From NCBI GenBank assembly GCA_038373885.1, contig JAWZYV010013018.1, forward strand, positions 62,001 through 126,000: a stretch of 64,000 nt of DNA, given 5' to 3'. The first letter of the stretch is position 1, and each line of letters begins with the position of its first letter. Source of the stretch: Cheiracanthium punctorium (Eukaryota; Arthropoda; Arachnida; Araneae; Cheiracanthiidae). Shown here piece after piece: positions 35,825-48,741 of the stretch. Under the pieces are notes generated by a model. That model was given only the letters and a program-made list of their open reading frames with translations, was not told the origin of the DNA and searched no databases. A program made the translations under genes and the position numbers.

Positions 35825-36060
35825 AAGAGTTATCATCTTCTCTGTCTAATGGCATGGTCAGCAGCTTACGTTTTAGACTTGACCAAGACGAGGTTCAAGT
35901 CCACAAAGAAGGGAGGAATGTTTAGGTTGATCAATTTACCGACTATGCGAAAAATTCCAGAGCTGGGGATCGAACACAGGACTACCCGAGGACTACTCGA
36001 TCACCCGCTCTGGAATTTTTCGCATAGTCAGTAAATGATCAAACTAAACACTCTAACCTT
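35825..36060 (+). repeat. tRNA-like segment plus ~40-bp-arm inverted repeat
   Basis: GGCATGGTCAGCAGCTTA and GAGGTTCAAGTCC at 35850-35900 resemble A and B boxes about 35 bases apart, suggesting a SINE head. Immediately after, the block ending CGACTATGCGAAAAATTCC (about 35925-35967) reappears inverted at about 36008-36050 around a ~45-base spacer that itself contains GGGGATCGAACAC, a second B-box-like string. Confidence 0.55.
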
Positions 36061-39000
36061 CCCAATTTCATTAAGGGTTGATAAACGTTGTGATGTTTCC
36101 CACTTTCTAGAAATATGTTTAATTTCCGCGGCGTATCGGAGTTTCCGCGAAATAATGTTTCATCTGTTCAGTTTGCGATTGCAAAAGATGATAATAAGAT
36201 CCAACGTTTCTTAGGCGAAAAATTTCATCTGGGAGTCATCCCAGAGTGCACGCTTACAAAAAAGAACAAAAATTCACTTCTAAGGAATGAAAATCGAGAG
36301 AAACGTGTCCCGGTATTAAATCCTGAGGAGTCATCCTTGCTCCTCATGAGTGAAATTTAGCTCCTTTTTTTTTAAGCCTAAAGCTTAGTGCCCGCAAGTT
36401 AAGCGGCGTTGTTGAAAGAATAATTGTATTATTTATTAAAATCTTTCGTTTAAAAACTGTGTCAGAAATAATTGTCACGCACCATTATTTGGACATACAA
36501 ATTTTGAATCAAATCTGGGGGATTTCAACAAACTCTGCATGGAGATGTCGGTCAGCAAAATTCAGCTCTTAATGGATTAGTTAATGTTTTTAGTTTCTCA
36601 CTGGTGAGTTTTAAAGCAAATTTTTAATTCGAATGTTGAGTAAAATAATGGCAAGTAAGAAATACCTTTTTTCAGTTTAAAAATTTTAAGAATATGTAGA
36701 GCGGTTATCGAATATAAGTTGCTTTATGCAAAAACTATATTCATAACAGGCGACATCAGTAACGAAAAATTCATTCAACTCCTCAAAATTGAATTATTAT
36801 TTTGTGGTGTCGTTAATCTTCATTAAGGTTGAATTAAAGCACAAGTAAATATAAAAAAATGCATTCACATCCATTTTTCTCGCATGATGTACTTACTAAT
36901 TGATGAACATTATTAATGTGTGAGACAAAATAATTGCCATGTAATGGATACATTTTTCTGAAAAAAAAGTATGCTGGCAAAATCTTCTGTTTTTAATTAA
37001 TCTTAAACTGTTTTGTTACCTATTAATTTCGCTTATGCGTTTCCGTTTTGATATCTGAATAGCGAAAGAAAATATTAAAACTAGTCATTCGTATCGACAG
37101 TATAATTGTTTCGTGAATGTCACAATTTAAAGGAGGCAACATTTGTATTTCGTATGTATAATAGCAGTCTTTTAGGTAACATTCAAGATGAATTAATATG
37201 AAAAAATTCAAATTTATTAATAAGCACTCACCGGGATGAGAATTGCTTTGTATGAAAAGCTGTTAGTTTAATAAATAATACTACACTATTAAGACGTTTT
37301 CTAAGAAATCAAAAGGCGTCAGATACTCCGAAGATTTCAGAATGCCCCTTTGCAAGTTGAAATATGAAGTTCTAAAAGTATTAATCATGTACGAGTTATG
37401 AAATATTTTGGAGCAGTCTTAAACCATGGTGCAATATTTTGCAATGCTTTGCTTTCAAAATGGCGCTTCAGGCAATTTTTCAGGATGTCATATATGTGCT
37501 TCAGAAATTTTACCCAACTTCAATCTTTTCGGCACGACGTAATACTCCTTGTATGGCAAATTCTGTATGCTTTCCACCTGCTTTCTTTGAGTGATGGGCG
37601 ATACTTATTTTTTATGCGATAGCTGTGCTGATGAAAGGAGACACGGGGTGAAATACAGAATAGCCATTAATTAACAGGGATATATCCAGGCAAGGGGAAG
37701 CACACATTGGCACAAATATAATATATATACCACTGTCGGGCTGCTGATTTCATTCTGGTCGCAGCGTTTTTGTACCAATCGTTTGTAAAAGTTTTAAAAA
37801 CTTACATTTTTGATAGTAAAGATTTTTTATGAATATAAATATCAGTTTATGTTAAAAAAATAAAATAAATAAACATTTTCAAAACTCTGGCATGATATGT
37901 CGCCTTTTAAATTTGTTCAAGTGGCATGTGGTTATTTCCTTCAGCAGTATCAAATGATTTTTATTTCTTTCTAATCAGACAAAAATTTAAATTGATATAA
38001 CTAGTTTACTGAAGGTATAAATAGCTTTTTCTTATGCTCTTGTTTATTTTATAAGCACGGGTATCTCTGCAATATTTGCACAAACATCTGCCATATTATT
38101 TTGAATGCTTCTATGAATCTATTTCTATCAGTTTAAATGAATCTATTTTTAGATTTCGAATAACTAAGAAGATTTTTGTCAAAGTAGACTTAAAAGGAAA
38201 TAGCTATTTTCTATTTTCTGTAGTATTAAAAGCCAATAAACCAACATTTGAGATCACTAAATCCGAATTTAAAAAAATTGTGTATTTATCTTTCCACCCC
38301 TTTTTTAAAAGTATTTTTATATGGAATTCTTTCCCATATGAAAGAGAAAATCTTTCTAAAGCGATATCCTTAGATCGTAGAATAAGGCTTTTTATTTAGT
38401 TTTTGCATGCTTATAATAAAGTTTCTGAAAAAAAATCTCAACCTTAAAATAAATTGCAATGAGTTGAAAATAAATTTTATTTATTTTAAGAGAAAAAATG
38501 AAATGAACATATTTTACGTTTTTATGAGTTAACAAAAATACTTCTGATTCTCTCAAAAGAAGAACTAATAACGTTTATTTTTATTAAAATATCAATAAAA
38601 AATTTAAAAAAATCGTTTATGAACAGTGGTGATTAAAAATGTACATCGGCTGTAAACTTTCTATAGTTTAAAAACAAAATAAAAAAACACTTCGAAGAAA
38701 ATGAATTGCTTGATTTATGGAGTTACATTTTAATTCAGATAATTAGAACTAAACAAAAACAATTATTTTTTCGTATAATTCGAAAATAAAACTAAAAATT
38801 AATTAAAACATCACTCAAAAATGTTAAGCAAAAAAGAATTATATTTTTAATTAAAGCTATTATCCACTGCGTACGCCAAACACTCATTCTGAATAAATGA
38901 AAGCACTTAGCTTGTAGATTAGAGATTTTTTTATTCGTTATTAGCAATTCCGTTTCTTTTATTCCAAGATTAGGCGATTAGATTAGAGTTACTTCCAATT

Positions 39001-40179
39001 TTAGTCCTTACACATGAATCGCTAAAGAAACAGAATCTCCTGGAAGATGAAAAGACTTTTCCATGAAAATTAAGAAATGTTTTTGATTTCAAAATCTATT
39101 TAACGTTTAGAATCTAATTTAGATATCTAATAATTTTCCTAAAATTTCCGACCTCTCTCAGGACCAGGGGAGAAAAATTCGCAGATGTTTATCTAAAACA
39201 CGATGTTTTCTTCTTTTTGAAAATATCTCTTCCTTTTAAAGATTTTAGAAAAAAATTTAATTTATCATACAAATTTTAAATAATAATATAAATCATAAAA
39301 ATATAAATTTATCGTACAATTCAGCCTTTAGAATATTATCATTAAATGTATGACTTGAAATTGGAGTTACATGGGATCTGTTTTACATTAGAACATTTTT
39401 GTATGTGATATTAATATGTTCACAGAAAAATAGTACATAGATGACCTTCATAACTTAATACTGTATGTTTACAGGCATTTGCTTTCCACATCAAAGGGAG
39501 ATTTCATAATATCTCTCTTCTTTATAGAACAGCTTTTCTTGTTCTATGTGTGTGTGTGTGTGTGTTGAAATATTTAAGATTATTTTTCATTCCTTTCACT
39601 GAAATGAGTTTCCCCACAAAAATCTCAATTTGTCTGGCATGCTTACATATAAACACTCTAAATGCATTTTATGATTTATAATAGGAAAGATCGGAGTCAT
39701 TTTCCAACTTTTAAAATTTAATTTTTGCATTTTTTATTTTAATCTGTTCGGAAATAAACTCTAAATCATTTTATTTCCTATACATTTATCTAAAAACCAG
39801 CATAATTATTTTTTAAATAGTTTTTTTACGGCAAGGGGTTATGTCTAATCATCTTAATTTGGAAAAGTTTTCCAGCCTACCAAACATGCACATCGGCAAA
39901 TTTTCCATCTATGATTTAAATGGTAAAACTGAGATAATAAACTTTGTTTTTTACTTAATATGCATTTTTATTGTGAACTAAGAAGGCATATTAGAGTCAG
40001 GCAACATCATAACAGAGTAATAGAGAAAGTAAAAGTATATGGAAAATAAATACTATAATATAGTAATTAGGTGGAAGTCGTAAAAAAACGATGAATTATT
40101 TTGTAAAGATTATAACTGGTACGACTTTGTAGTGAGAGCGACATACTTTTAAGAACACGATCGTATAGTGGGTCACATT
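36061..40179. other. AT-rich spacer with a TG microsatellite
   Basis: An 81-codon frame at 36115-36360 (+) ends cleanly and is less AT-biased than its surroundings, but I recognise no domain, so it is not called as a gene. (TG)n lies at about 39547-39565. Nothing else can be supported. Confidence 0.45.
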
Positions 40180-40183
40180 TTAA

Positions 40184-40694
40184 CCCTTTGAGGCGCAACC
40201 CTTTCCCAATGCTGAAAAAAGGGCAGCCGTTGCCATCGCTCGACTTAACTACCAGCAAGAGGGCGGACGATCGAAACGTTCATCGCGAGCCACAGATCTA
40301 GAGACCCCTTTTTTGACGCAGCTGGCTGTGCCCAGTCAGCCAGCTGTCGTCAAAAAAAGGGTCTCTAGATCGGTAGCACGCGATGAACGTTTCGATCGTC
40401 CACCCTCATGCTGGTCGTTAAGTCGAGCGATGGCAACGGCTGCCCTTTTTTCAGCATGGGGCAATCTCTCCAGCTGTTCTCGCATTCTTCCCTTTTTCAG
40501 CAGATGTCAGTGCTGTTAAAAAGAATCGTGACCATTTTTTGACGGGAAAGGACGCGCTAAAAAGTAAAGGATTCCCGTGGAGCTATGTCACCCGCAACTA
40601 TTTTCATAGAAATCCAATCTATTCTTCGTGACTGGCAACAGTCAAAACGTCAGAGTTTGGTGTTCCCAGAGCGGGATCACTGCGCGTTAAAGGG
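40184..40694. mobile_element. piggyBac-type MITE with a long palindrome
   Basis: TTAA is at both ends (40180-40183, 40695-40698). The TIR is CCCTTTGAGGCGCA against CCCTTTAACGCGCA. Inside, about 125-bp arms (40204-40328 and 40336-40461) form a near-palindrome centred near 40332, with matched blocks GGGCAGCCGTTGCCATCGCT, CGACTTAA, GACGATCGAAACGTTC and CAGCTGGCTG. It is G/C-richer than its surroundings. A nearby frame (40313-40519) is an artefact of the palindrome. Confidence 0.8.
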
Positions 40695-40699
40695 TTAAA

Positions 40700-41970
40700 T
40701 TCACACTCGCAACGATGTCGAAAGGAGAATTATTCCCCATAGGTAGGACGTGCTTTCTTTCACACGGAACACGGTGGCATAACAATGTCGTAGGGGTGAA
40801 CATGCTTTTCTTCCCCACTGAACGAAATCACATATGCACTAGAAATCCCTCATCAGAGCGACGAGGAAGGACAAATTCCAAAACCAAGAATGAAACCAAG
40901 TTTCAGCGGAAATTCGCTTTTGATGGCGCATGTCGTTTTACTTCTTCTGAAACATGATCACACAAACACTTTGAACACTGGGCTAATACATTTTACTTCA
41001 GGAGAAAAACACATCTTGAAGACCACATTCCCTTTAAATAAGGAGTCTCAATCAACACTTTTAAACTTGAGACATATTACTTTATTTTCTCACTGGAACA
41101 GTCACTAATTTTCAAAATGCAGGATTATACATTTAAAACTCTACAATACATGCACTCAAAAGTAAACTTGGGGAAGCGTGTTGATAAAAACATCACGGCG
41201 TTGATGCTAAAGCGGCCTCGCATCTCTGCGGGCGAAAGCCTCCGTCACCAAACGTGATCGGAGTAGATGCGAATCCGTGCAAAGCGTCGGTGGGCAAGGC
41301 CTCCTCACGTGAAGTGAGTGGCTTGCCCCCACCGAAAACAACGGCCAACTGCTAAAAAAACCGTTAAACATATGTCTATAGAAAGAGCTCGATCTTTCTC
41401 GAACAATTTTAGCAAGTGTTTTACGAGCAATATGCTTCTTGCGCAGCAGGGAAAAACCGCAAGAGAAATACATCTGTTTCAGCGGTGCAGAGAAATATGC
41501 GAGGAAGAGGCGTTGTTATGATTATTATTCTTTTAGAAGGAGAAAAAACTGGCGTCAACTATTATTTAATTTTTTTATTTAGGCAGCTGATAAGAGTGAA
41601 ATGCTTTAGGAGTACGTTAATGCTCTGTAATTGAGAAGGCTAAGAGGAAAATTGAAAGCTTTAAAAAACAGTTATTGTTAAAATCTTTTAAATTAAATTT
41701 AGAATAGATTATTAGTTTAAATTTAGACAATATTAATTAGGATTTGTATTAATAATTTTTCATTTAAAAAATATGCACGTTGTGTCAACGTGACATATAG
41801 CACTTAATGATTTTACAAAAACGGTCACTTTACAATTTTACTAAGACATATTTTTTTAGCATAAAACATCATTGTCTGTTTTACATCATGTTACTACATC
41901 TCTTTTCGTGCAGCATTCATGCGCCCAATTCTGGCATTTCGTGGATCTCACCCACAGTTTTTTGGGGTTT
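40700..41970. other. Spacer with a G/C-richer island, unassigned
   Basis: Sequence at about 41205-41520 is G/C-richer than its neighbours and is open in both directions (41207-41473 minus, 41318-41521 plus). Another frame lies at 40715-40957. None resembles a protein I know and no splice-bounded exon is clear. It could be an old transposon fragment or a host exon. Confidence 0.35.
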
Positions 41971-41976
41971 TTTTTC

Positions 41977-42125
41977 AGGAAAAGACAACGCGCCAGTCCA
42001 CTTGTCTTTTCATGAATCTTTTCTTTTTTAATTCCTTTTACATGTGTAGACGAAGGTACAAACAGATCCTGGAGAGGATTGGCTTTTGTAATTTCTCTCC
42101 CGTTTATCCGATTCTTTTTGCAGTT
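41977..42125 (+). pseudogene. Tc1/mariner transposase fragment (weak)
   Basis: KDNAPVHLSFHESF at about 41980-42020 resembles the second catalytic Asp motif (DNAPVH) of Tc1/mariner enzymes. After about 60 bases a shifted frame gives ERIGFCNFSPVYP, similar to the LDWPxxSPDLNP block that normally precedes the catalytic Glu. Spacing and order fit. No ends, Glu or intact frame were found. It is short and low-complexity in part, so confidence is modest. Confidence 0.4.
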
Positions 42126-42129
42126 TTCT

Positions 42130-43990
42130 TTTTTTTTTTTTTAGATAAATATTTTTCCATTTTCAGCTGATTTCTAACGAGATCATCACAGTAATATTTA
42201 TTTAGCCTATTTACATTTATTACACAAAAGGAAAATTTTTGATGCAACAAAACTAGTTGATTTAACCTGAATCACGTTATACAAGGATGTACGTGTTAGA
42301 ATACGTGTCCCGTATGTTGTTGGTAAACTTGCACCGTTGAGATATTCGAACCTTAACAGTAGTTCGACGAATAGTGGTGTAAAATGTTAGTAATGCAGAC
42401 ACGCAGTTTTGTGAAGATAGTACCCCCTTTTAACTAAAAGCAATATCAAAATAGCAAATTTAATTCTAGTACGTTTATTTCAAAATTGAGTAAAAATCAG
42501 GAAGTTTACTCACAATGAAAAACTGCAGAAAATGCCGTCTTCCGCGAATTCGACAGGAACTATAGTGAACTCAAACTTTCGTATAAGACCTTTGGTGTGT
42601 CACTAGTTCGCTTTTTGGCGTCATCTAGTGGCATATTTCAAAACTAATGCGAGATGGAAAACATGTCTCTATGGAAAATGTGCCCCGAACTAAACTAATA
42701 ATAATAAAAATATTAAATTTCTAAGAAACAACGAGTAAAAATAAAAATGTTAGTTCAGTTCGAAACTTTATATCTTAAATGGTGCAAACATAATTAACTA
42801 ATGCCCTCTAAAAGCTCTCTAAATGTACAAGTGATAAAGTGTTAACTCTTAACTTACAACAACCACATCGCTCAAATAATTTTTTGTGGTAAACCGTAGA
42901 TTTAACTTCGATATCAGGTTGAGCTAAGAGAAACATTTAATGATATATTAAGTAGAAAGTGAAAAAGCAACATTAAGAAAAATGAGTGAGGTTTTCCGGG
43001 CTTAAAAATATGAACTTTTTTATACAACGTTAAGGTAAGAAATACCATACTGGTGTTACTGAAAATTAATGATGTTGATTATGCAGTGTTATTTTGTTCG
43101 GTTCTGCCAGAGCAAGTAATTTTTCAGTGACTGAAAGATAATTTTAAGAAAAATAATTAAAAGTGGCTGAATACTTAAATAAAGTGAATGTGAATAAATC
43201 AAATAAGTTTCATACAAAGCGTTAGAGCGAATTCAAAATTTTTTACATAATAAAATAAAGTTTCAGTATACTGAATGAGGAAATCGGGTTTTTCTTCAGA
43301 TTTTTATCAATCAAGACTAAATTATTTAATTTCAGACGTATCAGTGGAATCAGGCGTATCTGGTGTTAGAAATAAGTGAATGTACCCAATTTACATTCAA
43401 AACTTACACTGTAAGAATACGTTAAAAAGCTGGAATCAGAAAAAATTAAAGTATTTCGCAGTAGCTTTGACAAGTCGTTTGGCTAATATAAAAGTCAAAA
43501 GCAAATATTTCATTTTCAGAAATTGATGAATGAAGAAGTTGACACATACATTGTTTTTTTTTCCCAGTTAAAGAGAAATTCATCTTCATAGTATGCTGTC
43601 CATATAGTTTGCATCAATTTTTGTTAAGATAGAGGAAATATGTAGAAGTTATTGAATGTTAGCGTTTCATTATTTTTTTTTAATATTTGAAAATTATAAG
43701 CCACTCCCACATTTTCGATTCCAATATAATTATGTACGTATCTAAACGCTAGTTGATAAGTTGTATTTCTATTTTGTATGTTTAATTAGCTACGCAAACT
43801 AATATTAAAGCAAATTAGAAATAAATGTCTAAATTCTTTTGAATATTAATAATCTCTATAATATTCCAATATATCAATAATTTGGAGCTATTTGGAGAGT
43901 AATTAAAACCAAACAAGCGAGAAATTCTTGCCCTTTTCACGAAAAAGGAAGTGTGTAATTTTATATGAATAACAATCAACAAAATAATGT
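42130..43990. other. AT-rich spacer
   Basis: GGCGTCATCTAGTGGCAT at 42618-42635 resembles CCATCTAGTGGCATTTG at 19912; both may be outer parts of mariner-type elements. No gene is recognised. Confidence 0.4.
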
Positions 43991-43995
43991 AATTA

Positions 43996-45514
43996 TTGAA
44001 CGCGAGTATCATGAAGTCTCAGACACTTTTCATGGACCAGAACTTTTGTCAGACGCTTTAAAGCTCCACAAAAAATAAATGAACTTTATTTATTTTTTAA
44101 TGTCTGACTTTTATGTATGTTATTAAAGTAACTACTACAAAGTTATATTCCATCAGTCAGACAAATTTGAATGACCAAACATCCCCTAAATACAAATATT
44201 ATTCAACCGGGAGTGCGAACGCGAGAGCACTATGCGCATGCGTCTCAGAGTAAAAAATGCCAAGATGTTTCAACTGTATTCTTCTTCGATGATATTTTAT
44301 AAGTATACTCCAATTGACAATTTCTGTGATAATATATATTTGGATCCGTTATATCTTGCACTTTCTCAATTAATTCCGCCATGTCTTCTTCTTCTTTGTT
44401 TAATTTTTTTAAAAATAGGTTTTTATCGCATGTGTGCAATGATAGTCGTTATAGTTTATGTCTTTTTGTATTTTGGTCACAATATATACAGTCTGGACTT
44501 TGTCAGTTGTCATATCACGTTCAAATGAATTATTATGAGTAAAGGAATTACTATCACACTCAAAAGTCGTACAAGGTTCCTCGGAAATATGTGACACCGG
44601 CTCAACTGATTCAGATTCAACACTAGGTTCAACACTTGCCTCAGGTATTACATTAGGTTCAGACATAGTATTAGCTGGACTTGAGTTTGATACTACATCT
44701 GAATCTAAAGCTGTAGAATTATTTGTTTGATTTAAGGTAGATTGTACACATGGATCATTATTAATACAAGGTTACTTGGTAGCCTAGATGTCGATGCTAA
44801 TGATGATTTCTCAGATTCACTCAATAATTTTTTTTAGCACTTTTTGGATATTCTGGAGTGGCAGAATAATATTTTTTTGGCAAAGCAGTGGAATTTTTAT
44901 AGCACTCTTGATGGTAACCATTGTCATACAAATCCTCTGGTAATTTTAAGTCTGAATTTTAGGTTATAGATTACTCGCTGTTTTAAAACTTGTTTACATT
45001 TTTTAAGTGTTTTATTGGTAAATAATATTAATTTGTCATGAGATTGTTTGCAAAATATACACGTCAATTTATCCTCTGCCATGGTTTTCACTATCATTCA
45101 ATGAATTCGTGCAAACACACAGACAACAAAACTGTGCTCTTACAGACCAAACTGTACTGTATACTGTAAGTGCGCGCAATAGGCACATACACACACACAC
45201 ACACATAGTAGAGTGGAGCAGATGGTAAGTTTAAGAAGGGGAACATAGTAGCTATGAACGTCTCACTCGCTCTTAAATGCATGCATAGTGCTCTCGCGTT
45301 CGCACTCCCGGTTGAATAATATTTGTATTTAGGGGAAGTTTGGTCATTCAAATTTGTCTGACTGATGAAATATAACTTTGTAGTAGTTACTTTAATAACA
45401 TACATAAAAGTCAGACATTAAAAAATAAATAAAGTTAATTTATTTTTTGTGGATCTTTAAAGCGTCTGACAAAAGTTCTGGTGAAATATGTCTGAGACTT
45501 CATGATACTCGTTC
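43996..45514 (-). mobile_element. TIR element with ~250-bp inverted repeats
   Basis: The arms 43996-44250 and about 45262-45514 are nearly identical in inverted orientation. They share TTGAAC(GC)GAGTATCATGAAG, GTCTGAC-AAAAGTTCTGG, AAATACAAATATTATTCAAC and CGGGAGTGCGAACGCGAGAG. Between the arms is ~1 kb with a broken protein on the minus strand. Flanking TSDs are unclear. High arm identity suggests recent insertion or gene conversion between the arms. The superfamily is not assigned. Confidence 0.75.
44245..45082 (-). pseudogene. transposon-borne Cys/His-rich protein, N-terminal part, broken
   Basis: The start codon lies at 45082, just inside the right arm. The product begins MAEDKLTCIFCKQSHDKLIL with a CxxC pair, then LKKCKQVLKQR. 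A frameshift near 44930 leads to LYDNGYHQECYKNSTALPKK (YHxxCYK, a probable second half of a zinc-binding unit). Stops at about 44830-44740 interrupt it. A Ser/Glu-rich linker runs 44666-44409 (MSEPNVIPEASVEPSVES). The last part, 44439-44245, has EEDMAELIEKVQDI and YYHRNCQLEYTYKI, another YHxxC motif. I recall similar CxxC / YHxxCY / YHxxC proteins in arthropod genomes, apparently mobile, but cannot name a family. The gene is cut off by the left arm at about 44250, so any downstream catalytic domain has been deleted. Confidence 0.6.
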
Positions 45515-48500
45515 AAAATAATATTCTACAAAATATATAAAAATATCAGCCATTAATTTTTACGTCAAATAACTTTAATTTTTAGTTACCTTTCTCACCT
45601 GGTACCTGCCCAGGTGTCACAAGGTAAGCTCCACAATTGGGTTTAATATATTATACGCACCATTAACTTTCTTTTCTATTTAATATAATGCTAAAATTAT
45701 ATGATTTATAGTACAAAGGCATGAATTTCACGAACTTACTTTTATTTTATTTTCTTAGAATCTAAGAAATCTTTAGTAAATCTGTTAATGTGTTGTACTT
45801 TTAAAACTCGTTTGTCAAACACTCTATTTTTTTAAGCAAACCTAATACTAACGTTTATTTTCAAGCAGTACTGATAAAGATTTCAAACATATGTGTCTAT
45901 TTTTTCCTTATTTAAGTATATTAAAATGTGCACATAATATCTACTATTTTTTTCATTTTGTATAAGCAAGATTATTTTAAAAAACTGATCCTGATCGTGC
46001 ATTTACAATACTAAACAATTGAGACTTAATGAGCTCTTGAATCATATCTTTTTCTAAAATGTACTCCTTAAAACGATTTTACTTTCACCTATGTAGATTG
46101 AAGAATCTTCTATGTACTAAAAAATCCATGCAACTAAAACAATGAAAATTTCTGTATTTGTTTATAAATTTCGATACATTCACTGCAAATATCCATAAAG
46201 AAGCTTAAACATTAAAAATATGCTATCCATTTTCTATGTATTACTTTATACTTCTTAGAGTAAAGCAACTGCATTAACGATCAAACTTATGCTATTTATT
46301 GTAATCTTATAAAAATATTTTCGATAAATTCCATGCAATTACCATATTTTTCACAAGCTCGCAAAGTAATTCCTAGTGATGCACATGATACAAGCTTCAA
46401 TACTCCTTCTAAAAAGATAATACCTCTCTTATATCCTAGTGATGCACATGATACAAGCTTCAATACTCCTTCTAAATATATAGATAGATAATACCTCTCT
46501 TATATCCTGATATCTAAAAAAAAGGAGGATATGCATTTTCCAGGAAATATTTTCTCAACTAACACGATAAATTTTCTTTATTGAAATGTAATGCGTTATC
46601 TGCAAGTAGTCTATAACTATGTTCTATCTCTAGGATTTAAACATTATAAAATGTAAGACAAAGTTTTTATAGCTAACATGCATTTGAATTGGAATCGTTT
46701 AAGCTCTTAAAAGAATTCCATAAAAGGAACAGTATCATCTTAAAAGTGGCATTTCTGAAAAAACTGATTTGAAAGAAAAAGATTAGAATCAAATGCATAA
46801 AATGTTTTAAAAAGAAGACAAAAAAAGGGATGTATTTAAATGAGAAAAATCCACACATTTTATCAAAATACTGGGATTTTGTAGAGAAAAATATACAAGT
46901 ACTAATAAATACTTAAATTTTAGGTACTTATTTAAAACTTTAAAGTAGTACTTCACAATTATAGATAACTATTTAATATTCAAACTATTAATTTTGAAGA
47001 AACAGTCTTAATATGTACGTCTGGCTAAACTAATTTAAGATTATTAACTTATAGAATTTATACAAGGAATTGCAAAAACCGACTGCATTTATAGCTATAG
47101 CATTTTGTGCAAGATAATTAGTGTAAATAAAGGCGTCCTTTTATGTATTGTAAAATAAAGAAATAAGTTTAATCAGTTTTAATGAACGTCATGTTCATGA
47201 ATGTTATATACATTTACCTAAATAAATAAACAATCCAAAATACATTACAAAAAAAAATACATTTCAAAAGTTTAAAAAAAAAACATTACAAAATTTTGTC
47301 ATCATTAATTTGTAGTTACATTTATGTTTAAGTGGCACAAATTAAAAAAGTTAGATTAAAAAAAAGAATTCATCATTTAATACAGATGAACAAAGTATTA
47401 AATATTTATTAAACTATTTGAAAATTTAATGGGATTTATTCAAATGAAAAACACCAGGTAATTGCTTCATAAATAATAAAATATAACCGTGATGGTTTAC
47501 CAAACACTTGAAAGGAATCCACACTCCGAATAATTTGAATCATACATTAAATATTGGATGCACATTTAAATGCATGAATCAAATCAAAATTAAAAATATT
47601 TCTTTTGTTCATAACATCCATTTCAAATGTTTGGAGAAACATATTTAATTAAAGGGAAGTTTCAATAAAGTAAAGAGCAATCTTAATTTGAAATTTTCAA
47701 TTAAAAAACACAGTTTCGAATTAGGATGTTTTATCCATATATAATATATATACATATTTTCACATTTTCACAAACAGTAAGTACCACAGATAATTTGTCA
47801 TATTTATTCTCCTGAGACCCGAGCAAAGTAAAATATGCATATTTTCCTATTACTATTTTTAATTTTAAAAATGAGTTTTTTTTTAAATATGAATAAATTT
47901 TTAATGTTTAATATTTCTGTACAGCACATCCATTAGAATGGATGTTTATGTCTTACGCTGCATAGAACAATTTAAAAATTACTAAAAGCTTCGGAATTAA
48001 AACAATTTATTCTTATCAAGATCGTGCAAATATTAATACATTTTAATAATAAATATTATTTGTAGCATTTACTTCGTTGAAAAATACTTAAATTTTAACT
48101 TTTTTATTTTTATGAAAATTCTTAAATAAATTTCTCTCTGCAGTTATACATAAAGACATTAGGTAAGCTGTACAGCAAAACTGATTTTTTTTTCTGCAGC
48201 AAGTATTATTACAATATGACAATGTCTTAATAACTCGGCAAGTTATGGCATATGTCTGGATTTTTTTGTCGAATCGAAACATCCAGGTTGTTAATATTTT
48301 GTTCATTTGGTATCCCAACATCCTCGTCACTGGAATCTGTAAGTTCAATATCAGACAAATTCCCACCACTAGAGTTTTAGCCATACGTATCAAACTTTAA
48401 TTTTGACGACCCCTTAGCAAGGCGGTCAAGGTAAACTTCAATTTTGGCGACCCATTAGCATATCAAGAAAACACAATAACGAAGCCCTGCTGATTCTTCT

Positions 48501-48525
48501 GAAGATTTGATTACGCAGAAAGATT
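45515..48525. other. AT-rich spacer with a 63-bp tandem duplication
   Basis: Two copies of a unit starting TCCTAGTGATGCACATGATA begin at 46371 and 46434 and end near 46508. The second has an extra TATATAGATAG insertion. The near identity suggests a recent duplication. No gene is recognised in the rest. Confidence 0.7.
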
Positions 48526-48529
48526 TTAC

Positions 48530-48739
48530 CGTGGCTGACGAGATATACAGGTACGATACTGACAGTTTAGCCACACCTTTTTGCCCCCCAAAAATCAAGT
48601 GACCTAGGGGGTGTGGCGATCTTAGTCAGAGATAACCATAGTAAGATGGTCGCACCCAGTAGGTCAGACGATGACTCTTCGTGTGCAAAAGGGCGGGATC
48701 AAATTGCCAGCACTGCAGCCTGTAAGTTCGTCAGCCACG
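48530..48739. mobile_element. hAT-like MITE family 2, copy B
   Basis: Ends CGTGGCTGACGAGATATACA and, inverted, CGTGGCTGACGAACTTACAG. Flanks GATTTTAC and GACTTTAC match at 7 of 8 positions, supporting an 8-bp TSD. The interior shares GTGACCTAGGGGGTGTGG with copies A and C. Confidence 0.8.
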
Positions 48740-48741
48740 GA

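Noticed and set aside
40313..40519. 68-codon plus frame
   Set aside because: It lies in the arm of a transposon palindrome and is an artefact of it.
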